This document shows positions 18,862 to 27,462 of a stretch of 64,000 bases of DNA, piece after piece. A program made the position numbers and the translations under genes. Source of the DNA: VFKU01 sp964620045. GTDB taxonomy: Bacteria > Hydrogenedentota > Hydrogenedentia > Hydrogenedentales > GCA-2746185. The stretch spans positions 1 to 64,000 of the forward strand of contig CAZUJL010000007.1 of the NCBI GenBank assembly GCA_964620045.1, written 5' to 3'. Below the pieces are notes generated by a model. The model was not told the origin of the DNA. It saw nothing but the letters and a program-made list of their open reading frames with translations, and ran no database searches. Every line of letters begins with the position of its first letter. Position 1 is the first letter of the stretch.

Positions 18862-18890
18862 GCGCCAGGAAGACACGGCTATCCTGGCGC
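18862..18890 (-). terminator. Hairpin between the leader gene and cusC
   Basis: A perfect 9-bp stem GCGCCAGGA / TCCTGGCGC with an 11-base loop lies in the 84-base gap between the small Cys-rich gene and cusC. No T-run follows on the minus strand. It is therefore more likely an attenuator or mRNA-processing hairpin that lowers expression of cusCBA than a full terminator. Confidence 0.5.
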
Positions 18891-18912
18891 GATCAGTGAG
18901 GGAGGACGAGAA

Positions 18913-19293
18913 TCAGCAGAGAATCGCGGAATTCAAAATGTACAGAGGCGGGTGTGTCGGAAACGAATGTTCAATAGCACTCGCACGACTCGACTCTCTA
19001 GCGGCCGGAACGGTGTAGGCGATAGCAACCGCCACAACAGGGAGCGAATGGGCCACGGGAATCGGCGCCGCCGCGGATGGTGACGCCACAGTAGACTGAG
19101 TAATCGTTACATCGCAGCACGAACAAGATCGTGTTATATGCGAACAGCCCTCATCGGAACTCGGCAAACAGCAGCAATTGCTCGATACTTCCCCGCTCAT
19201 CGCACATGCAAAGGAAATCGCAGCTCCGGCCGGCATAACAGCGGCAGCCGAAACCAGACTCGCAATGATGATTGATCGCAACAAACGGCTCAT
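18913..19293 (-). CDS. Small exported Cys-cluster protein (unknown)
   Basis: 126 residues with a clear signal peptide (to about residue 25, PAGAA). The mature part carries CAMSGEVSSNCCCLPS and CSCCD, eight cysteines in a short stretch. A low-complexity Ala/Pro region follows, then a C-terminal PPLYILNSAIL. The same plan, including the CCCLPS box and the PLYILN tail, recurs in the gene at 26924. It is the first gene of the leftward cus operon, with a TATAAT box upstream (minus strand, about 19315). A periplasmic copper-binding role is inferred from cysteines and position only. Confidence 0.75.
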   Translation of the reverse strand: MSRLLRSIIIASLVSAAAVMPAGAAISFACAMSGEVSSNCCCLPSSDEGCSHITRSCSCCDVTITQSTVASPSAAAPIPVAHSLPVVAVAIAYTVPAARESSRASAIEHSFPTHPPLYILNSAILC

Positions 19294-19373
19294 CCCGACC
19301 TTTTCTCGGCATAATTATAACGCATTTCTGCGGATTTCCATTCCATGAGCGGTTCCATATGCCGATTATACGC

Positions 19374-19402
19374 TTGATCAGGATTCTCCGGGCTGTTATT
19401 CT
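19374..19402 (+). promoter_or_regulatory. Sigma-70-type promoter for the rightward metal genes
   Basis: TTGATC (19374-19379) and TATTCT (19397-19402) are spaced by 17 bases. The likely transcript start is only a few bases before the ATG at 19409. A TATAAT on the opposite strand about 80 bases away would serve the leftward cus operon, so this is a divergent control region. Confidence 0.5.
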
Positions 19403-19408
19403 TGCCCG

Positions 19409-19876
19409 ATGGGACTTTTCACAATGACGCCCCGTTTTATTCGTACGGTATCTTGTCTGATTGCTGCGGTTGCAGCAATGCAGGGCGCGCTTGTGTGCCA
19501 GGTGGCGTGCCGCCAGGCTGAAACGAGCACCCACGGTACGATTGGCTTCGCGGAGAGCAGTTCCACACCGGCATGTCACAATCAGCAGGATAGTCATCGG
19601 CGCGACCCGGCTTCACAGCCAGATTCGTCAATATGCCTAGGGGCCTCTCCTGCGCCCGATTGCTGTTGCCAGATCAGCCAGTCAGCAGAGTTTCCGGACG
19701 ATCCGACGCTATCGTTTACCGCACGGCCGAGCACTGGAACACAGACAGTTGCCTTCGTCCTAGCGAAAGCCCCGGCAAATCCAACTCCTGAACTTCAGCT
19801 CGCTACACGGCTCCATGGCGATCTTTCGCCTCCGCGAACCCCGCTCTTCATTTCCTTCCATTCGCTCCTGATTTGA
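19409..19876 (+). CDS. Small exported Cys/His protein (unknown), copper-island type
   Basis: 155 residues, or 150 if the second ATG at 19424 is used; the second fits better with a short signal peptide (RFIRTVSCLIAAVAAMQGA). The mature part has scattered Cys and His residues, CQVACRQ and PDCCCQ. Its tail RTPLFISFHSLLI resembles the PLYILNxSxL tails of the two other small exported proteins in this island. It is divergent from the cus operon. The function is unknown; metal binding is an inference from composition. Confidence 0.65.
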   Translation: MGLFTMTPRFIRTVSCLIAAVAAMQGALVCQVACRQAETSTHGTIGFAESSSTPACHNQQDSHRRDPASQPDSSICLGASPAPDCCCQISQSAEFPDDPTLSFTARPSTGTQTVAFVLAKAPANPTPELQLATRLHGDLSPPRTPLFISFHSLLI

Positions 19877-19991
19877 CACGGCCTCCTATCGGGCCGGGCG
19901 ACGCGTAAGACTTTCCAGTAACACCCGCAAAGTCTCCCTCTAGGCCCCTCATCACGGCACTGCTCTGTCCGCTCATTAGGGAGGCACTCTC

Positions 19992-20657
19992 GTGTCTGAG
20001 ACCATGGAAATCTGCGACTTTGGAGTCGCTACGCCAGCGACATGCTCAACTTTGGCGGATTTGCACGCGGAATTGTTACCGACCAGCCCTTTGGCTCTCA
20101 TCGGAAAGCGATTCATGCGCGACTTCTATTATGCCTTACTCCCTGCGCACGACATCATCAGAGTCTCGGCCGCGTTTATTCATGGCGAACCTGCGGGTTT
20201 CGTCGCGTATACAGCCTCTCCGAATGAGTTCATGGGTGTTGCACTAAGACGGTGGTGGCCTCGCCTCGCTTGGACCTTATGTAGTTCGATACTTGCTCAG
20301 CCTTCACGAATTCGAGCGATGTGGGAAGCACGGCAAATCATGTCTGCCAGATCAGCGACACCGTCCCCCAAGTTCGGCGCAGGTGAAATCCTTTCTCTCG
20401 GAGTCCTGCCCCGATTTCGCGATCCTGGATTTGTGCAACGAACCAACTTGCGACTTGGACGTGAGCTCACGGCCAGAGCCGTCGACGGACTTTTCGAAGC
20501 AGGAGTAAGTTCCGTTTTCGCGATCGTGGATTCCGATAACTTTGCCGCACGACTGATGTATCAGGGACTCGGGTGGCGATTGACGCGCAATTCAGTTCCT
20601 GGCTGGCGCGTACCCAGCGTTGAATACTCCCATACATTGAGTCGGGATTCGCCATAG
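19992..20657 (+). CDS. GNAT-family N-acetyltransferase-like protein
   Basis: 221 residues, GTG start preceded by AGGGAGG. The C-terminal half shows the GNAT pattern: a beta strand with ILSLGVLPRFRDPGFVQRTN in the acetyl-CoA-binding position, then VFAIVDSDNFAARLMYQGLGW, which matches the usual N-A-L-Y-GLGW motif of motif B. The acceptor substrate is unknown. Its place in a metal island is unusual and it may be a passenger gene. Confidence 0.7.
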   Translation: MSETMEICDFGVATPATCSTLADLHAELLPTSPLALIGKRFMRDFYYALLPAHDIIRVSAAFIHGEPAGFVAYTASPNEFMGVALRRWWPRLAWTLCSSILAQPSRIRAMWEARQIMSARSATPSPKFGAGEILSLGVLPRFRDPGFVQRTNLRLGRELTARAVDGLFEAGVSSVFAIVDSDNFAARLMYQGLGWRLTRNSVPGWRVPSVEYSHTLSRDSP

Positions 20658-20728
20658 CGAGAAACATTCAAACAAGTTTTCGACAAATATGCCTCGGGAT
20701 TCAGATCAAACAAATTGGAGGAAACGAG

Positions 20729-22201
20729 ATGAGAAGATGGAGAAGACGCGAATCGGGAGAGAAATCGCGATTGCGATTAAAGGTTGGCGCAACCGGGCTC
20801 ATTGCTCTATTGCTCACGGGGTGCGCACATATACCTGAGGATCTCGGTATCAATGAAGTCAAGGTTCTCTCTCAATCCCGAAGCAGCACGTCGATTGAAT
20901 GGCCGAACCAAGAAGACAATGCATCCCAAGTAGCAGCCATCTTGGAGCAACCACTTACGGCCGAGTCTGCCGTTCGAATCACAATGTTGCGGAGTCCTGA
21001 AGTTGCGAAAGTATTCGCTGAGTTGGGCATTAGCCGGGCCGATCTCATTGAAGCGAGTACGTTGCCAAATCCAAGCCTTGGTGCACTCGCGCGCTTTGGT
21101 TTGGGAGATGTATCGGGAACGATGCTCGACCTCGACGGAAGCTTTCCTTTGCTCGATGCGGTAATGCTTCCCCTTCGGCGGTCCATCGAACAACAACACT
21201 TTGAGGGTGCCAAACTTCACGCAGCCGATTCTTTATTGAGGCATATCGCAGAAGTGCGAATTGCGTGGTATGAGACCGTCGCTGCTCAATTGGATCAGGT
21301 TATTCTCGCTCATTCGCGCGAGGCGGCACTTGCCGCGGCCGATCTCGCGCAGGCGCAATATGACGCCGGAAACGTGAGCCGCCTTGAGCTATTGGGTCAT
21401 CAGTCATTTTCGGTCCAGACACGTGTCGAAGTTCGAATGGCTGATGCGGAGGCGCTCTCGAAACAGCAGTCATTACGCAGGGCGATTGCCTTGCGAACGG
21501 AAGATCCAGAGTGGATGCTCATGCCCGCGTTCCCAAAACCCACCGATTTCACGATTGATCCTGCCACGATAGTGCAAACTGCACTGACGAATCGTCTTGA
21601 CCTCGCAGCAGCCACCTATACCGTTGATGCGATGGAACACGCGCTCCGATTGACCAAGCGCTTTCGATTCACCGGAATGCTCGATGTCGGCGTCAGTGCG
21701 GAGCGCGAGTTTGATGGGGAATGGTCGCTTGGCCCTTCGCTGGATCTCGAATTGCCGATCTTTGACCGCAAACGCGGTGCCGTTATGCGGTTCCAGTCCT
21801 TGGTTGCACTTGCACAGGCCGAACGTGAGGCGCTCGAGGCCGAAATCCGCGCGGAAGTGGACACCCTGGCCGCACGGCTCAGTGCTGCGAGTGAAGGCGT
21901 CCGTGCTTATCAGGACGAACTGCTTCCGTTACATAAGGATCTCGTCGCACAAGCGCAGCTTCATTACAACAGCATGCTGATTGGCGTGTATGAACTCCTC
22001 AACATCAAGCACGCTGAGCTAGGGGCTCAGCGTGGCGCAGTGCACGCCCAACTCGACTACTGGCGCACACGTGCCGAACTTGAGCGTGCCATAGCAGGAG
22101 CATTGCCAGACGGAGGTTCCCCCGAAACGACGGATACCGATGCGGCTGCCGCATCGGCGACGCCCATCGAAAACGACCACAACAACCACACAAAGGAGTA
22201 G
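20729..22201 (+). CDS. TolC-family outer-membrane factor lipoprotein
   Basis: 490 residues with an N-terminal lipobox, LLLTGCAH, so it is likely lipid-anchored in the outer membrane. The coiled-coil pattern of the OMF family is present twice, for example AQAQYDAGNVSRLELLGHQ and AQLHYNSMLIGVYELLNIK. A GGAGG ribosome site precedes the start. It is unlike the OMF of the cus operon. It heads an operon with the multicopper oxidase and cytochrome c, an arrangement seen in other copper-tolerance loci. The C-terminus is Ala/Thr-rich and probably unstructured. Confidence 0.85.
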   Translation: MRRWRRRESGEKSRLRLKVGATGLIALLLTGCAHIPEDLGINEVKVLSQSRSSTSIEWPNQEDNASQVAAILEQPLTAESAVRITMLRSPEVAKVFAELGISRADLIEASTLPNPSLGALARFGLGDVSGTMLDLDGSFPLLDAVMLPLRRSIEQQHFEGAKLHAADSLLRHIAEVRIAWYETVAAQLDQVILAHSREAALAAADLAQAQYDAGNVSRLELLGHQSFSVQTRVEVRMADAEALSKQQSLRRAIALRTEDPEWMLMPAFPKPTDFTIDPATIVQTALTNRLDLAAATYTVDAMEHALRLTKRFRFTGMLDVGVSAEREFDGEWSLGPSLDLELPIFDRKRGAVMRFQSLVALAQAEREALEAEIRAEVDTLAARLSAASEGVRAYQDELLPLHKDLVAQAQLHYNSMLIGVYELLNIKHAELGAQRGAVHAQLDYWRTRAELERAIAGALPDGGSPETTDTDAAAASATPIENDHNNHTKE

Positions 22202-22205
22202 GTTC

Positions 22206-23534
22206 ATGATTACTCGACGCAAATTACTAACCGGCGCATTGGCGCTGCCGGGTGCGGCTGCGCTGTTTGGAGCCGCAAAAGCCGCGGCTGCCGAATCTAA
22301 CCCCTCCACCCTCGGATATACGCCTGTACGCACCCTGAACGGATCGACGCTACCGTACAAGTTGGTAAATGGCGCCAAAGTCTTCCATCTGATCGCCGAA
22401 GAGATTGAACACGAGTTCGCGCCTGGAATGAAGACGGTCTGCTGGGGATACAACGGCCAAACACCCGGCCCGACCATCGAAGCCGTGGAAGGCGATCACG
22501 TGCGAATTCTGGTGACGAACAAGCTTCCTGAACATACAACCATTCATTGGCACGGTATTATCCTGCCAAGCGGAATGGATGGTGTGGGCGGGCTGAGTCA
22601 CCCCCAGATTAAGCCGGGCGAGACCTATGAGTACGAATTCACGCTCAAACAACACGGCACGCAGATGTATCACCCGCATGCCGACGAAATGGTGCAACTG
22701 GCAGCCGGCATGATGGGGTTGTTCATCATTCATCCGAAGAACCCCACAACTCCACCACCGGATCGCGACTACGCGTTTCTGTTGCATACCTGGGCGTTTC
22801 ATCCAGGCACCCGGCGAGCGGATCCTTCGGTTATGCTCGATTTCAATATTTTTAGTTTCAACAGCAAGGTGTTTCCTGCCATCGAGCAACCCGTTGCGCG
22901 ATTGGGCGAACGGGTACGCTTTCGGATTGGCAACCTGAGTATGGATGAACACCCGATCCATCTTCATGGGTACACATTCAAAATTACAGGGACAGATGGT
23001 GGTCCAATCGCGCCATCAGCACAATGGCCGGAGACAACCGTTCAGATGCCGGTCGGCGCGACACGCGACTTCGAGTTTGTGGCTGACAATCCTGGCGACT
23101 GGGCCTTCCACTGTCACAAGTCGCATCACACCATGGGGCCGATGGGGCACGACGTGCCAAACATGCTGGGCGTCAAACAAAAAGAAGTCGAGGCGCGCAT
23201 TCGCAAACTGTTGCCGGGATTCATGGCGATGGGTGAAGACGGAATGGCCGAGCATGCGAAGCACACAGCGATGGGCCACATGCCGGGTCCCGAAAACACG
23301 TTGCCGATGATGACCGGCGAAGGGCCGCACGGCCCAATAGAAATGGGCGGAATGTTCACGGTGGTCAAGGTTCGAGAGGAACAAAGACCCGGCGACTATT
23401 CGGATCCGGGTTGGTACAAGGCCCCGAAAGGCACTACTGCACGCCTTGTAAGTTCCGATGCTCTCATGCAAATCCAGGATAGCCGCTCAACCCAACCCGC
23501 AGTAACAGGAGAAGCCCACCATGAGCATCACTAA
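22206..23534 (+). CDS. Multicopper oxidase, CopA/laccase type
   Basis: 442 residues. The N-terminus MITRRKLLTGALALPG is a twin-arginine signal, so the enzyme is exported folded. All copper motifs are present: HWHG (114-117), HPHADE (156-161), DEHPIHLHG near 250 and HCHKSHH near 305. The C-terminal 100 residues are rich in Met and His (for example MGPMGHDV and MGHMPG), which suits Cu(I) oxidation in the periplasm. The start at 22206 follows AGGAG. It overlaps the cytochrome gene by 14 bases. Confidence 0.92.
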   Translation: MITRRKLLTGALALPGAAALFGAAKAAAAESNPSTLGYTPVRTLNGSTLPYKLVNGAKVFHLIAEEIEHEFAPGMKTVCWGYNGQTPGPTIEAVEGDHVRILVTNKLPEHTTIHWHGIILPSGMDGVGGLSHPQIKPGETYEYEFTLKQHGTQMYHPHADEMVQLAAGMMGLFIIHPKNPTTPPPDRDYAFLLHTWAFHPGTRRADPSVMLDFNIFSFNSKVFPAIEQPVARLGERVRFRIGNLSMDEHPIHLHGYTFKITGTDGGPIAPSAQWPETTVQMPVGATRDFEFVADNPGDWAFHCHKSHHTMGPMGHDVPNMLGVKQKEVEARIRKLLPGFMAMGEDGMAEHAKHTAMGHMPGPENTLPMMTGEGPHGPIEMGGMFTVVKVREEQRPGDYSDPGWYKAPKGTTARLVSSDALMQIQDSRSTQPAVTGEAHHEHH

Positions 23535-24201
23535 AGTGCTCGCCGGGGTTGGAATCACGGTCACGGTTGCCGCGGTCGCCGGCGTTTATGGAGGCGTATA
23601 CAACATTGGAGCCGACGCACCCCATTGGGCGGTAACGCGCAGCATGATTGACCTATTTCGCGAACGATCCATTGCTGTGCGATCTGTACGCATAATAGTC
23701 CCGCCGCTTGATGATCCGGCCATGATCGCGGAGGGGGCGGCCCACTATCGAGCGATGTGCGCTGACTGCCACCTTGCTCCCGGAATGTCGAACACGGAGA
23801 TACGAGAGGGGTTGTATCCGTTACCCCCAAACCTGGCCGAACTTGGCCACGAAGAACACGAGGTCAATAATTCCAAGCGTGAGGCCGCAAGGCAGTTCTG
23901 GATCATCAAACATGGGATCAAAATGACTTCGATGCCGGCTGCAGGTAAGACACACGACGACGAAGCAATCTGGGGCTTGGTGGCCTTCGTTCGGAAACTG
24001 CCAACAATGACTGCGGAAGAGTATCAGGGGATGAATGAGAAGAGCGGCATGGAGCCGCATCCACATGCCGGAAGCGAATCTGAACACGGTGAGCACGATC
24101 ATCACGGCGGCGTTGAGGAATTGAAGGATTCGGCGCATGAACCAATTGTTTCTGAGACCCCTGCACATCATCACGAGTCGATAGAGCCGACCCCACAATG
24201 A
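23521..24201 (+). CDS. Membrane-anchored c-type cytochrome
   Basis: 226 residues. An N-terminal hydrophobic segment (about 8-28) anchors it. One haem-binding motif, CADCH, lies near residue 79. Met residues in the following part (KMTSMPA) can give the axial ligand. The C-terminal 60 residues are rich in His, Glu and Asp (GEHDHHGGVEE) and look like a metal-binding tail. Overlap with the multicopper oxidase suggests that it is the oxidase's electron partner, passing electrons from Cu(I) oxidation onward. Confidence 0.85.
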   Translation: MSITKVLAGVGITVTVAAVAGVYGGVYNIGADAPHWAVTRSMIDLFRERSIAVRSVRIIVPPLDDPAMIAEGAAHYRAMCADCHLAPGMSNTEIREGLYPLPPNLAELGHEEHEVNNSKREAARQFWIIKHGIKMTSMPAAGKTHDDEAIWGLVAFVRKLPTMTAEEYQGMNEKSGMEPHPHAGSESEHGEHDHHGGVEELKDSAHEPIVSETPAHHHESIEPTPQ

Positions 24202-24322
24202 TTTTTGAGGTGCTAATACCATGGAGAGCACGACTCGCCAACTCGAAACGAAAGGAGGTACTAACACGGGATTATGGCGCCGAATGAAACCAGAGGAACT
24301 TTTGAACGAATGCCTTTAGCAT

Positions 24323-24359
24323 GGCCGCACGCGCGAATGGTTCGCGCGCTTATGCGGCC
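24323..24359 (+). promoter_or_regulatory. Long hairpin before the YHS-like gene
   Basis: An imperfect stem-loop GGCCGCA-C-GCGCGAA / TTCGCGC-GCTT-TGCGGCC with a 3-base loop ends about 25 bases before the start codon at 24387. There is no T-run, so it is more likely an mRNA-stability or translation-control element than a terminator. A short frame at 24221-24319 precedes it but has no support as a gene. Confidence 0.45.
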
Positions 24360-24386
24360 CAGACTGAAATACCAAGGAGACGCAAC

Positions 24387-25043
24387 ATGCGCAAAATGAA
24401 ACTGTGGTTCGCAGCAATCGCTCTGGTCGTCGGATTTCCCGTGTATTCTGAAAACGCGGAACACAAAGGGGACCCGTACACATTGGGCGTGTGTCCGGTG
24501 TCTGGCGATGCCCTGGATTCCATGGGCGATCCTGTGATCGAAGTGAAAGATGGTCGTGAACTGCGCTTTTGCTGCGGCGCTTGCCCGCCAAAATTCGACA
24601 AGGATTCGGCGACATATCTCAGCAAAATCGATTCGATGATGATCGCCGACCAGAAGCCTCATTACCCACTCAAGACCGATCTCGTCACCGGGAACCCCCT
24701 TCCGGTGGATGATGAGACTGTCGATATCGTGCACTTTAATCGTCTGGTTCGACTCGGTTCTGACGAAAGTGTTCAGGCGTTCCTAAAGTCACCGGATGAA
24801 TTTATCAAGAAACTGGATGAGGCTGTGATTGCTGCCCAGAAAGACTCTTATCCGACAGACAAATGCATCATCAGCGGAAAGGGCCTTAAAGAAATGGGTG
24901 AGCCTGTGCAGAAAGTCTACGCGAATCGCCTCGTTCAGTTCTGCTGCAATAGCTGCCCGGCTCAATTTGAAGCGGCGCCTGCAAAACACCTGGCAACGCT
25001 TGGCGGGGGGCATGCGTCAGCGATTCACTGCGATCACAAGTAA
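24387..25043 (+). CDS. Exported protein with two YHS-like metal-binding repeats
   Basis: 218 residues with a signal peptide (KLWFAAIALVVGFPVYS). Two similar units are visible: CPVSGDAL...RFCCGACPPKF (about residues 31-75) and CIISGKGL...QFCCNSCPAQF (about 158-205). Each has the C-x2-SG, FCC and C-x2-C pattern of YHS-type heavy-metal sites. A third degenerate unit lies between them (TDLVTGNPLP). The start at 24387 follows AAGGAG; an in-frame ATG at 24321 lies inside a hairpin and is disfavoured. Role: probably periplasmic copper storage or shuttling (inferred). Confidence 0.8.
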   Translation: MRKMKLWFAAIALVVGFPVYSENAEHKGDPYTLGVCPVSGDALDSMGDPVIEVKDGRELRFCCGACPPKFDKDSATYLSKIDSMMIADQKPHYPLKTDLVTGNPLPVDDETVDIVHFNRLVRLGSDESVQAFLKSPDEFIKKLDEAVIAAQKDSYPTDKCIISGKGLKEMGEPVQKVYANRLVQFCCNSCPAQFEAAPAKHLATLGGGHASAIHCDHK

Positions 25044-25065
25044 AAAACGAGAGTAGTGCACAACC

Positions 25066-25105
25066 TTCGGCTCTGTACAAATCCCGTACAGAGCCGAACC
25101 TTTTT
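25066..25105 (+). terminator. Rho-independent terminator
   Basis: A 13-bp perfect stem TTCGGCTCTGTAC / GTACAGAGCCGAA with a 7-base loop, then CCTTTTT. It ends the rightward multicopper oxidase-YHS unit and separates it from the convergent lgt gene. Confidence 0.92.
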
Positions 25106-25181
25106 GATATCTGGCGGTAGAATAGTCTCACCGGAAGCCGCGCGAAAAAAATATTTCGTCCGTATGCCTTCCCTTGTCAAG

Positions 25182-25994
25182 TCAGCCTTGGATGCGATTC
25201 ATGTCGGCTGCATTGAGCCGACTAAATAGAAGCAGCGCACCGACGATTATGATCAAAAAACTGAGCAACTGACCCATCGTTATCCAATCAAATGCGATGA
25301 ATCCGATCTGTTCATCCGGTTGACGGAAAAACTCTGCGACGAGACGAAGCGTTCCATACAAACAAAGAAACAACGATGCGATCGCGCCTTCACGGCCGAT
25401 CAGAAACGGCTTTAGGCCCCAGAGGGTTAACAATAGTATCGGGCCTTCCAAAATTGCCTCATACAACTGAGAAGGGTGTCGTGCAATCGTATCCCCCGGA
25501 AATATGATTGCCCAAGGTACAGTAGTCGAGCGTCCCACAAGCTCGGCGTTGATGAAGTTGGCCAGGCGCCCGAAGAACAATCCGGGTGGCGCCACTAAGG
25601 CGACACAGTCGGCAAGGTTCCAAAAAGGCGAACCATGCCTGTGCGACCAGAGTGCCAACACGAATGCGACACCAACGAGCCCGCCATGAAAGCTCATTCC
25701 GCCGTGCCAAACCGCGAACGGCTCATACCAAGATTCCCCGGTGCCAATTTCACGATCGTATATAAGCCACCAACCCAGCCGACCTCCAACGAGCACCCCA
25801 ATCACGACCCAAAAGAGAATATCTCCCAGCGAACGCGTGCTCAAACGCAGTACGCCGCGCCGGCTTAGTTGACGCAATCCGAAATAACCCAAGCCAAACC
25901 CAATCAGATATGCGACGCCGTACCAACGAATGGCGATGGGTCCAAGCCGGATTGCAATCGGATCAATAGGAGGAACCTGAAGCGGTGGCGCCAT
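25182..25994 (-). CDS. lgt: Prolipoprotein diacylglyceryl transferase
   Basis: 270 residues with seven hydrophobic helices. It transfers diacylglycerol from phosphatidylglycerol to the lipobox cysteine of prolipoproteins in the inner membrane. The Lgt signature GRLANFINAELVGR and the motifs WHGGMSFHGG and HPSQLYEA are present, including the conserved Arg, His and Glu. Lgt is normally a single essential housekeeping gene. A copy inside a metal island next to lipoprotein-related genes, with a second decayed copy at 27.9-28.2 kb, suggests an accessory, mobile version. Confidence 0.95.
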   Translation of the reverse strand: MAPPLQVPPIDPIAIRLGPIAIRWYGVAYLIGFGLGYFGLRQLSRRGVLRLSTRSLGDILFWVVIGVLVGGRLGWWLIYDREIGTGESWYEPFAVWHGGMSFHGGLVGVAFVLALWSHRHGSPFWNLADCVALVAPPGLFFGRLANFINAELVGRSTTVPWAIIFPGDTIARHPSQLYEAILEGPILLLTLWGLKPFLIGREGAIASLFLCLYGTLRLVAEFFRQPDEQIGFIAFDWITMGQLLSFLIIIVGALLLFSRLNAADMNRIQG

Positions 25995-26058
25995 TCGTTG
26001 TTCTCCCCATCATCCTGCAATCGAAATCAAGACTTATTTCGTGCCCATAGGCTGAGCA

Positions 26059-26523
26059 TCAAGGTCGAATGATCCACCGACGGCCCAGCCAAATGCTCAA
26101 TGGAGGCAGGAGAACCATCTGAAGCAACGGCAAAAGACCCACCCCAAGCAGAGGAACAAGGGGCATCGCATCCGCGTATGACCATCGCCCTTCCGCCAGC
26201 GCTAGGCGCTCAAGGAGTGTCGCATAAACCAATCCAAGAACAGACGACGCAACATACACGTTCCTCTTTCCGGTCAAACTCCAAGCCGGATCGCCAGACG
26301 CCAATGCCCCGATAGCGCCGATGCCAAGAATAATCACGACATCACCTGCTGCTGCGCGTGTACAGCGAGCAAATTCGCTTATCCAGCTAGCTCCGGTGGG
26401 CCGGATGTAAGCAAACATCTGTGCGACTTCCCATACTTCATTCACCAAAAAGGCGCTGAGTGCAACAGCTACAACGAAGTTAAATAGACGCCGCGAGTGC
26501 GGGCGAAGATCTGCTTCCACCAT
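26059..26523 (-). CDS. Small integral membrane protein (unknown)
   Basis: 154 residues with about four membrane helices, and conserved-looking polar patches FLVNEVWEVAQMF and TLLERLALAEGRWSYA. The start at 26523 was chosen because the in-frame sequence before it (up to 26625) belongs to a decayed LolA-like gene. It is 64 bases upstream of lgt and probably co-transcribed. The family appears in other metal islands as an unnamed membrane protein (recollection, not searched). The function is unknown. Confidence 0.65.
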   Translation of the reverse strand: MVEADLRPHSRRLFNFVVAVALSAFLVNEVWEVAQMFAYIRPTGASWISEFARCTRAAAGDVVIILGIGAIGALASGDPAWSLTGKRNVYVASSVLGLVYATLLERLALAEGRWSYADAMPLVPLLGVGLLPLLQMVLLPPLSIWLGRRWIIRP

Positions 26524-26552
26524 CACCCTTTCATGAGCCTCAGGAGTTGTAC

Positions 26553-26780
26553 CTGGTGCCAGTTGGGACCGCGTACTAGCGCTTGCTCTAAACATAGAGT
26601 CATCCACAGGTGCCTTGTAGTCCACATTGCTGAACCGGAATTAAGTGACATGCTCAGTTCTCTCGTTTCGAGCCGTAGCCCGCAATACAGTCCATATTCC
26701 GTCAATCTGCTTGATCTCATCCGTAAAAATGGTGCGAATTGCGGTTCCCGTCGCATCCCGAATTGCTATAAGCTCCTGCA
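26553..26780 (-). pseudogene. Remnant of a second LolA-like gene (3' end)
   Basis: Read on the minus strand with frame changes and one stop, it gives RDATGTAIRTIFTDEIKQ, then IDGIWTVLRATARNERTEHV, stop, FRFSNVDYKAPVDDSMF, and in another frame ALVRGPNWH. These match the C-terminus of the intact gene at 28681-29520 (YDATGILLRTILTSEIEK, IDGIWTAQRIVARNERT, VDYEAPVDERMF, ALARGPNWH). About 75 codons of the 3' end survive; the rest is gone. Confidence 0.85.
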
Positions 26781-26923
26781 AAACTTCATTTTGTCGCGGC
26801 TGCGGCAACTACCATTTTAGGATAGCTTCCTAGAGGCTACCGTAAGATTAAGATTGGGAATAATGGCGACGTAAAGGGGGTTCCGCTAGTGTCTGGTATA
26901 CTTGGATCTCGGAGCACGTAATC

Positions 26924-27301
26924 GTGCGTAAAGACCACGTGTTTATTCTCTTGATTGCTCTCGCTGCGATCGCCGCAAGCGGTAACGCGGTGGCATCAGG
27001 GCTTTTCGATTGTAAAGTGAGCGGTACCGTTTCCAGGATGTGCTGTTGCCTGCCGTCCGCTGCGAATGAATGTGCATCTGTCGATCCTGAGTGCCACTGT
27101 TGTGACATTGTAATGGTTCAACAAGTGGCGGACCCAGCGCCTGCGCCCATCCACGCCGGACAGGTGCAAATCCCAGCCGCGCACTGCGCCTTTGTCCTGA
27201 TGCTTGGGAAATCAGCCAACGATGAGTACTTGCGGCTGAGATTTCCGAGTCTCACGTGTCCAACGCCTCTCTATATCCTGAATCATTCCTTCCTTCGCTG
27301 A
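26924..27301 (+). CDS. Small exported Cys-cluster protein, paralogue of the gene at 18913
   Basis: 125 residues, GTG start preceded by GGAG. A signal peptide (about residues 1-24, to AVASG) is followed by CKVSGTVSRMCCCLPS and CHCCD, then a less conserved region and the tail TPLYILNHSFL. The CCCLPS box, CxCCD box and PLYILN tail are shared with the protein at 18913-19293, so the two form a family. The function is unknown; periplasmic copper binding is inferred from cysteines and context. Confidence 0.7.
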   Translation: MRKDHVFILLIALAAIAASGNAVASGLFDCKVSGTVSRMCCCLPSAANECASVDPECHCCDIVMVQQVADPAPAPIHAGQVQIPAAHCAFVLMLGKSANDEYLRLRFPSLTCPTPLYILNHSFLR

Positions 27302-27327
27302 TCAGAACCTCGTTCCCGAGCGTCTGG

Positions 27328-27347
27328 GCGTGAAGTGTATTCACGCC
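27328..27347 (+). terminator. Short hairpin after the Cys-cluster gene
   Basis: GGCGTGAA / TTCACGCC with a 4-base loop, 27 bases after the stop at 27301. No T-run follows, so it is at best a weak terminator or mRNA 3'-end stabiliser. Confidence 0.4.
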
Positions 27348-27462
27348 TGGACAACGGAACGTGTCCGTAATTACACGCTATGCCTGAGAACGTGAAGCCA
27401 CGTTACCAGCCTACTTACATTGCAGCGAAGAATGGCAAGCTAACCGATAAAAGGATATCCCA

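Noticed and set aside
24221..24319. 32-codon frame between the cytochrome and YHS-like genes
   Set aside because: It has a weak ribosome site but no recognisable sequence, and its end runs into the leader region of the YHS-like gene.
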